Of a DNA stretch of 11,839 nucleotides, positions 8,348 through 11,839 are shown piece by piece. This stretch comes from Cellvibrionales bacterium (GTDB lineage: Bacteria > Pseudomonadota > Gammaproteobacteria > Pseudomonadales > JAHEGP01). Made by a program: the position numbers and the translations under genes. Below the pieces are notes generated by a model. That model did no database searches. It saw only the letters and a program-made list of their open reading frames with translations, and had not been told where the DNA came from. Positions within the stretch are counted from its first letter, which is position 1. The number at the start of each line of letters is the position of its first letter. Location: assembly GCA_024645065.1 (NCBI GenBank), contig JAHEGP010000079.1, positions 1 to 11,839 of the forward strand, in the 5' to 3' direction.

Positions 8348-9846
8348 TGTGGCGCCCGCTGCACTGCAAAATAGCGCTCCACACAGGCGCGGTCGTTGAA
8401 GGCATAACGCTGCTGCCTGATTTCCTGATATTGCTCGTGCCCCTTGCCAGCGATGACGACAATGTCGCCAGCTTGCGCTGCATCCAGGGCAGTCGCTATG
8501 GCCACAGCACGATCCGGCTCCGCGAGGTGCCGCCCCGGCGCATTCATTCCGCTTCGAATGTCGTCGATGATGGCCATGGGGGATTCATCTCTGGGGTTAT
8601 CGCTGGTCAGAATGATGCTGTCGGCAATACTCTCGGCGACAGCACCCATTTCCGCGCGTTTACCCTGGTCGCGATTTCCCCCACAGCCGAACACCAGTCG
8701 CAAGCTACCCTCGACGTGGGATTTTAGGGCCGACAAAAGCTGCTCCAGGGCATCCGGGGTGTGGGCGTAATCGACAATAACTTTCACTCCACCGTCATGC
8801 ACCAGCTCCATTCGACCCGGGGCCCCGGTACAGCCAGAGACACCCCGCAACAGCTCGGCCAGGTCGATACCCAGTCCAGCCAGCAGCGCAATGCTGGCAA
8901 CCAGGTTTTGCAGGTTATAGCGGCCCAACAAAGGGCTGTGCAGCGTGCCGTCACCCCAGGGTGTATGTAACTCGGCGCTACAGCCCCGACTGTGGTAATG
9001 CAACTCCCGGCAATAGACATCCGCCACCGCCTTATCGAGGGAGTAACCCAGTCTGGTGCCCTTGACCGACGGGTCGCGGTAGAGGGTGGCGCCAAAATCG
9101 TCATCGAGGTTAAAAACCGCCAATGGCAGTTCGCGGGTGAATAGCAAGCGCTTGCTGGCACCGTAACTCGCCATGTCGCCATGGTAGTCAAGGTGATCGC
9201 GGCTGAGGTTGGTAAAAACGGCGGCGCTGAAATCAACCCCATCAACGCGCCCCTGCTCGAGTCCGTGGGACGAAACTTCCATGGCCACGTATTTCGCGCC
9301 ACTGTTGGCGAGGCGCGATAGTATGCGGTGCACGCTGATCACGTCGGGGGTGGTCATACCGGTGTCCTGCTGCTCACCCACCAGACCCCAGCCAAGGGTG
9401 CCGACCACAGCGCAAGGATAGCCCAGCGCACCCAGCAGTTGGGCCAGGAGATAGCTGACACTGGTCTTGCCGTTGGTTCCGGTGATCCCTATCACTTGCA
9501 ACGGGTCGCACGCTGCACCGTAAAACCGGCGCGCCAGTTCACCCAGTCGCAATTTGAGACCATCCAGGGCAATGACCGGAACACCTGCCGGCTCGAAGGG
9601 CAGCTCCCCTGCTCCCTTCTGCAACAAAACCAATGCGGCACCACGGGCCACCGCCTCGGCTACATGACTGCGGCCGTCACTGCGCTCGCCCGCGACGGCA
9701 ATGAAGGCATCGCCCGGGCCGACCCGGCGACTGTCGAGATGCAGGTCGCGAATCGGCAGGGTCAGACCGCCTGCAACGGGACCCAACCAATCACAGACTC
9801 GGGTGCCGGGTTGCTCAACCACGTTCGACAAGACCTGCCTCCGCAT
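8344..9846 (-). CDS. murE: UDP-MurNAc-L-alanyl-D-glutamate--2,6-diaminopimelate ligase MurE
   Basis: Cytoplasmic ATP-dependent ligase adding the third stem-peptide residue. From the ATG at 9846 the product is 500 residues (E. coli 495). The N-terminal domain carries LDSRRVGPGDAFIAVAG (37-53). The ATPase domain carries GTNGKTS (123-129), MEVSSHGLEQGRVDG (189-203), NLSRDHLDYHG (213-223) and Lys232, which aligns with the carbamylated lysine of E. coli. The C-terminal domain has VDYAHTPDALE (358-368), FGCGGNRD (386-393) and DNPR (416-419). DNPR is the known signature for meso-diaminopimelate rather than lysine. The start is uncertain: the ATG has no Shine-Dalgarno, whereas a TTG at 9831 has GGAGG 6 nt upstream and would give 495 residues. 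An in-frame ATG at 9900 adds residues unlike the family. The 5' end overlaps ftsI by 32 nt (17 nt from the TTG), and the TGA overlaps the murF ATG. Confidence 0.98.
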   Translation of the reverse strand: MRRQVLSNVVEQPGTRVCDWLGPVAGGLTLPIRDLHLDSRRVGPGDAFIAVAGERSDGRSHVAEAVARGAALVLLQKGAGELPFEPAGVPVIALDGLKLRLGELARRFYGAACDPLQVIGITGTNGKTSVSYLLAQLLGALGYPCAVVGTLGWGLVGEQQDTGMTTPDVISVHRILSRLANSGAKYVAMEVSSHGLEQGRVDGVDFSAAVFTNLSRDHLDYHGDMASYGASKRLLFTRELPLAVFNLDDDFGATLYRDPSVKGTRLGYSLDKAVADVYCRELHYHSRGCSAELHTPWGDGTLHSPLLGRYNLQNLVASIALLAGLGIDLAELLRGVSGCTGAPGRMELVHDGGVKVIVDYAHTPDALEQLLSALKSHVEGSLRLVFGCGGNRDQGKRAEMGAVAESIADSIILTSDNPRDESPMAIIDDIRSGMNAPGRHLAEPDRAVAIATALDAAQAGDIVVIAGKGHEQYQEIRQQRYAFNDRACVERYFAVQRAPQ

Positions 9847-11563
9847 CGAAAACCAGCAATTCGTCGCCCTTGAAGTCCTCGAGCTTGTCAGGTACCACAC
9901 CCATTAACCGCAGCGTTTCAGCCGCGACCCGGGAAAATACCGGAGCGGCAACTTCACCGCCGTAGTATTGTTTGCTCTTCGGGTCGTTGACTACGACCAC
10001 GCCCACCAGGCGAGGGTTGTCCGCCGGGGCCATACCAGCGAACAACGCCATGTATTCATTGTCCTTGTAGCCACCGACTCCGACCTTGTGCACCGTGCCC
10101 GTCTTGCCCGCAAAGGAGTAGGCAGGAATGGCTGCGCCGGCGGCAGTGCCACCTTCAGCGGTAACTGCCTTGAGCATGGCCAGTACATCTTTGGCGATGG
10201 CGGCATTTATCACCCGCTGCGGTTTTTCCGAGGGCCCGCCCTTGACGATCCGCAGGGGTTTCTTGATACCGTTGTTTGCCAGCACGCTATACGCCTGAAC
10301 CAGCTGCAGGGGTGTGACCGACAGGCCGTAGCCAAATGCGAAAGTGGCTTTTTCTATGTCACGCCAGCGCTGATGGTTGGGCAGGAAACCCACCGCCTCG
10401 CCGGGGAACCCGCTACCGGTTGTCTGGCCCAGCCCCAGGCGCTGGAAAACAGAGCGAATGGCTTCAGGCTCCATGCTGAGGGCAATCTTGCTGGTAGCGA
10501 CATTACTGGACTTGGCGATCATGGTGGTGAGGTCGATAACGCCGTAATTACGGTGGTCGCGCTGCACCTTGCGCCCCACCCGAAAATAGCCGGGGTTGGT
10601 GTCGATTGTGCTCTCGGGCGTGTAGAGCCCACTTTCCAGTGCGGCAACCACAGTAAAAGGTTTCACGGTTGAACCCGGCTCGATCAGGTCGACAATGGCC
10701 CGATTTCGCATGTGAGAGGCGCGAAAGTTACTGCGGTTATTGGGGTTAAAGGACGGCTGGTTTACCATGGCGAGAATATCGCCGGACTGAACGTCCGCAA
10801 TGACCATAGAGCCCGAGCTGGCGCGGTGACTAATCACCGCTTCCTTCAGCGCCCGGTAGGCCAGGTATTGTACCCGCAGGTCAATGCTCAATTGCAGCTC
10901 GCCACCAGGCTGCGCGGAGCGCACATGCTTGAAGTTCTCGATGGTATTACCCAGTAGATCTTTCACCACCTGCTTGGCACCCGGCATACCGCGCAGGTGC
11001 TCATCGTAGGTCAACTCCATGCCTTCCTGGCCGGCATCATCGATATCGGTAAAGCCAATCAGGTGGGCAGCGACCTCGGCTGCCGGGTAGTAGCGCTTGT
11101 AACCGTCTTCGACATAAACCCCGGGGACACCGCTGTCGATGGCGCGCTGCGCCTGGGCCGGGGGCAGTTGCCGCCGCAGGTACAGAAACGAGCGCTCCTG
11201 GTTTCGGGCGAGTTTGCCTGCAAGGTTTGCGGGAGGGTAATCCAGGGTTTTTGCCAGTTGCCTGAAGCCGCCATGGTCAACATTGACCAACCGGGGGTTA
11301 CACCAGACGGATTGTACCGGGGTACTCACGGCAAGTGGCTGGCCTTCGCGGTCATAAATAATGCCGCGATACGCATGGATCGGCTCAGTCCTGACGGTAC
11401 GCGCCTTGCCCTGTTGCTGGAGAAACCTGTAACCGCCCTCAATGTCAACGACCTGCAGCGTGATGACTCGTGCACCCAGGCCTAACAGCAACAGGCAGAG
11501 AACGATCCAGACCAGATGAAAACGCCAGCGCGGGAAATCAGCCTTTTGGAGGGTGGCAGTCAT
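9815..11563 (-). CDS. ftsI: Septal transpeptidase FtsI (PBP3)
   Basis: Class B penicillin-binding protein: a single-pass inner-membrane protein whose periplasmic transpeptidase domain cross-links septal peptidoglycan in partnership with FtsW. The 582-residue length is near the 588 of E. coli. Residues 17-36 form the membrane anchor after a short basic cytoplasmic tail. The pedestal domain includes RGIIYDREGQPLAVST (66-81). The catalytic domain has the three penicillin-binding motifs in order: STVK with nucleophile Ser298 (298-301), SSN (352-354) and KTG (487-489). It would be a beta-lactam target. FtsI rather than PBP2 or a class A enzyme follows from the ftsL-ftsI-murE context and the lack of a glycosyltransferase domain. 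The ATG overlaps the ftsL stop (ATGA). The last codons hold the 5' end and probable ribosome binding site of murE. I do not recognise any motif in the acidic tail after residue 560. Confidence 0.98.
   Translation of the reverse strand: MTATLQKADFPRWRFHLVWIVLCLLLLGLGARVITLQVVDIEGGYRFLQQQGKARTVRTEPIHAYRGIIYDREGQPLAVSTPVQSVWCNPRLVNVDHGGFRQLAKTLDYPPANLAGKLARNQERSFLYLRRQLPPAQAQRAIDSGVPGVYVEDGYKRYYPAAEVAAHLIGFTDIDDAGQEGMELTYDEHLRGMPGAKQVVKDLLGNTIENFKHVRSAQPGGELQLSIDLRVQYLAYRALKEAVISHRASSGSMVIADVQSGDILAMVNQPSFNPNNRSNFRASHMRNRAIVDLIEPGSTVKPFTVVAALESGLYTPESTIDTNPGYFRVGRKVQRDHRNYGVIDLTTMIAKSSNVATSKIALSMEPEAIRSVFQRLGLGQTTGSGFPGEAVGFLPNHQRWRDIEKATFAFGYGLSVTPLQLVQAYSVLANNGIKKPLRIVKGGPSEKPQRVINAAIAKDVLAMLKAVTAEGGTAAGAAIPAYSFAGKTGTVHKVGVGGYKDNEYMALFAGMAPADNPRLVGVVVVNDPKSKQYYGGEVAAPVFSRVAAETLRLMGVVPDKLEDFKGDELLVFDAEAGLVERG
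9838..9842 (-). promoter_or_regulatory. Possible ribosome binding site of murE (for a TTG start)
   Basis: The minus strand reads GGAGG, a 6-nt spacer (CAGGTC) and a TTG at 9831 in the murE frame. It lies downstream of the candidate ATG at 9846, so it can serve only the TTG (or, at a long 15-nt spacing, the GTG at 9822). If real, MurE is 495 residues and overlaps ftsI by 17 nt. The element is also simply ftsI coding sequence (Asp-Ala-Glu-Ala), so chance cannot be excluded. Confidence 0.5.
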
Positions 11564-11826
11564 GGCTTAACCACCACGACTTCACGGGGTGCCGGCAAGC
11601 TCATCCCCAGCTTTTGCTTGGCAACCCGCTCGACATTAGCCGGCGACAGCATGGTACTGCGCTCCAGGATCAGGCGATTCCATTGACTGTCCAGTTGGTA
11701 TTGCAACTTGCGCGCCGATTCAAGCTCGCCAAACAGCAGGCGAGTCTTCTGCGCCAGGAAGACTACAGTGACGGCGGAGCCGAGAATAGCGAGCAGACAG
11801 CCGACCATAGCCCACTGCAAAGCCAT
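11560..11826 (-). CDS. ftsL: Cell division protein FtsL
   Basis: Small bitopic inner-membrane protein that forms the FtsQ-FtsB-FtsL complex, which activates FtsW-FtsI at the septum. The 88-residue product has a hydrophobic segment at about 5-24, then a periplasmic heptad-like helix (about 27-57) predicted to pair with FtsB. It ends with the family's conserved block WNRLILERSTML...VERVAKQKLGM (49-75). Residues WxxLILE and VERxAxxKLxM are what identify it, since overall sequence is poorly conserved. E. coli FtsL is 121 residues with a cytoplasmic tail of about 30. Here almost nothing precedes the membrane segment. The frame stays open to the right window edge, so the true start could lie upstream, outside the window. 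Only a weak purine stretch precedes this ATG. The TGA overlaps the ftsI ATG (ATGA). The expected upstream neighbour is rsmH. Confidence 0.92.
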   Translation of the reverse strand: MALQWAMVGCLLAILGSAVTVVFLAQKTRLLFGELESARKLQYQLDSQWNRLILERSTMLSPANVERVAKQKLGMSLPAPREVVVVKP

Positions 11827-11839
11827 GCCTGCTGGCCTG

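Noticed and set aside
9968..10672. 234-codon open frame on the plus strand, antisense to ftsI
   Set aside because: It is opposite the FtsI transpeptidase domain, with low-information composition and no family resemblance. FtsI motifs on the other strand fully explain the sequence.
11827..11839. Possible 3' end of rsmH at the right edge
   Set aside because: Gene order predicts rsmH here, but 13 bases contain no stop codon in any minus-strand frame and no recognisable residues, so neither its frame nor its presence in the window can be supported.
1..11839. Search for an inserted accessory system, mobile element, CRISPR array, tRNA or terminator
   Set aside because: All sequence is accounted for by ten overlapping core genes in canonical order. 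There is no intergenic space, no repeat array and no interruption of any frame that could mark an insertion.

Overview
This window is a contiguous piece of the division and cell wall (dcw) cluster of a Gram-negative bacterium, read entirely on the minus strand. Every base except the outermost 13 at the right edge belongs to a recognisable gene. From the right edge to the left (the direction of transcription) the order is ftsL, ftsI, murE, murF, mraY, murD, ftsW, murG, murC and ddlB. The last is cut by the left edge. This is the gene order of the gammaproteobacterial cluster (mraZ-rsmH-ftsL-ftsI-murEF-mraY-murD-ftsW-murGC-ddlB-ftsQAZ). The proteins also resemble gammaproteobacterial ones in detail: MraY is 360 residues long with its catalytic aspartates at the same numbers as in E. 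coli, and MurC begins with the VPEMRR-type N-terminus. The sequence is GC-rich and the proteins look like those of a free-living, possibly marine, gammaproteobacterium. The genus cannot be fixed from this window alone.

Layout: ftsL (11560-11826) and ftsI (9815-11563) encode a divisome membrane protein and the septal transpeptidase PBP3. murE (8344-9846), murF (6992-8347), murD (4542-5912) and murC (841-2301) encode the four amino-acid ligases that build UDP-MurNAc-pentapeptide. ddlB (2-844, partial) supplies D-Ala-D-Ala for MurF. mraY (5909-6991) and murG (2294-3382) make lipid I and lipid II at the inner membrane. ftsW (3379-4545) is the septal glycan polymerase that works with FtsI. Together they cover the route from UDP-MurNAc to polymerised, cross-linked septal peptidoglycan. 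The DNPR motif in MurE indicates meso-diaminopimelate peptidoglycan.

The genes are packed without a single intergenic base: eight of the nine junctions overlap by 4 to 32 nt and the ninth (murF/mraY) is a direct TAA-ATG abutment. There is no room for a conventional intergenic promoter or terminator, and I saw no RNA gene, mobile element, CRISPR array or foreign insertion. All ten frames are intact within the window and the key catalytic residues I checked are present.

I looked for an undescribed system on both strands and found none. The long plus-strand open frames are codon-bias shadows of the real genes. The items worth a second look are small: an 8-base G tract at the murF/mraY junction, an ambiguous murE start with a well-placed Shine-Dalgarno in front of a TTG codon, an uneven distribution of strong ribosome binding sites, and an FtsL frame that stays open to the window edge.
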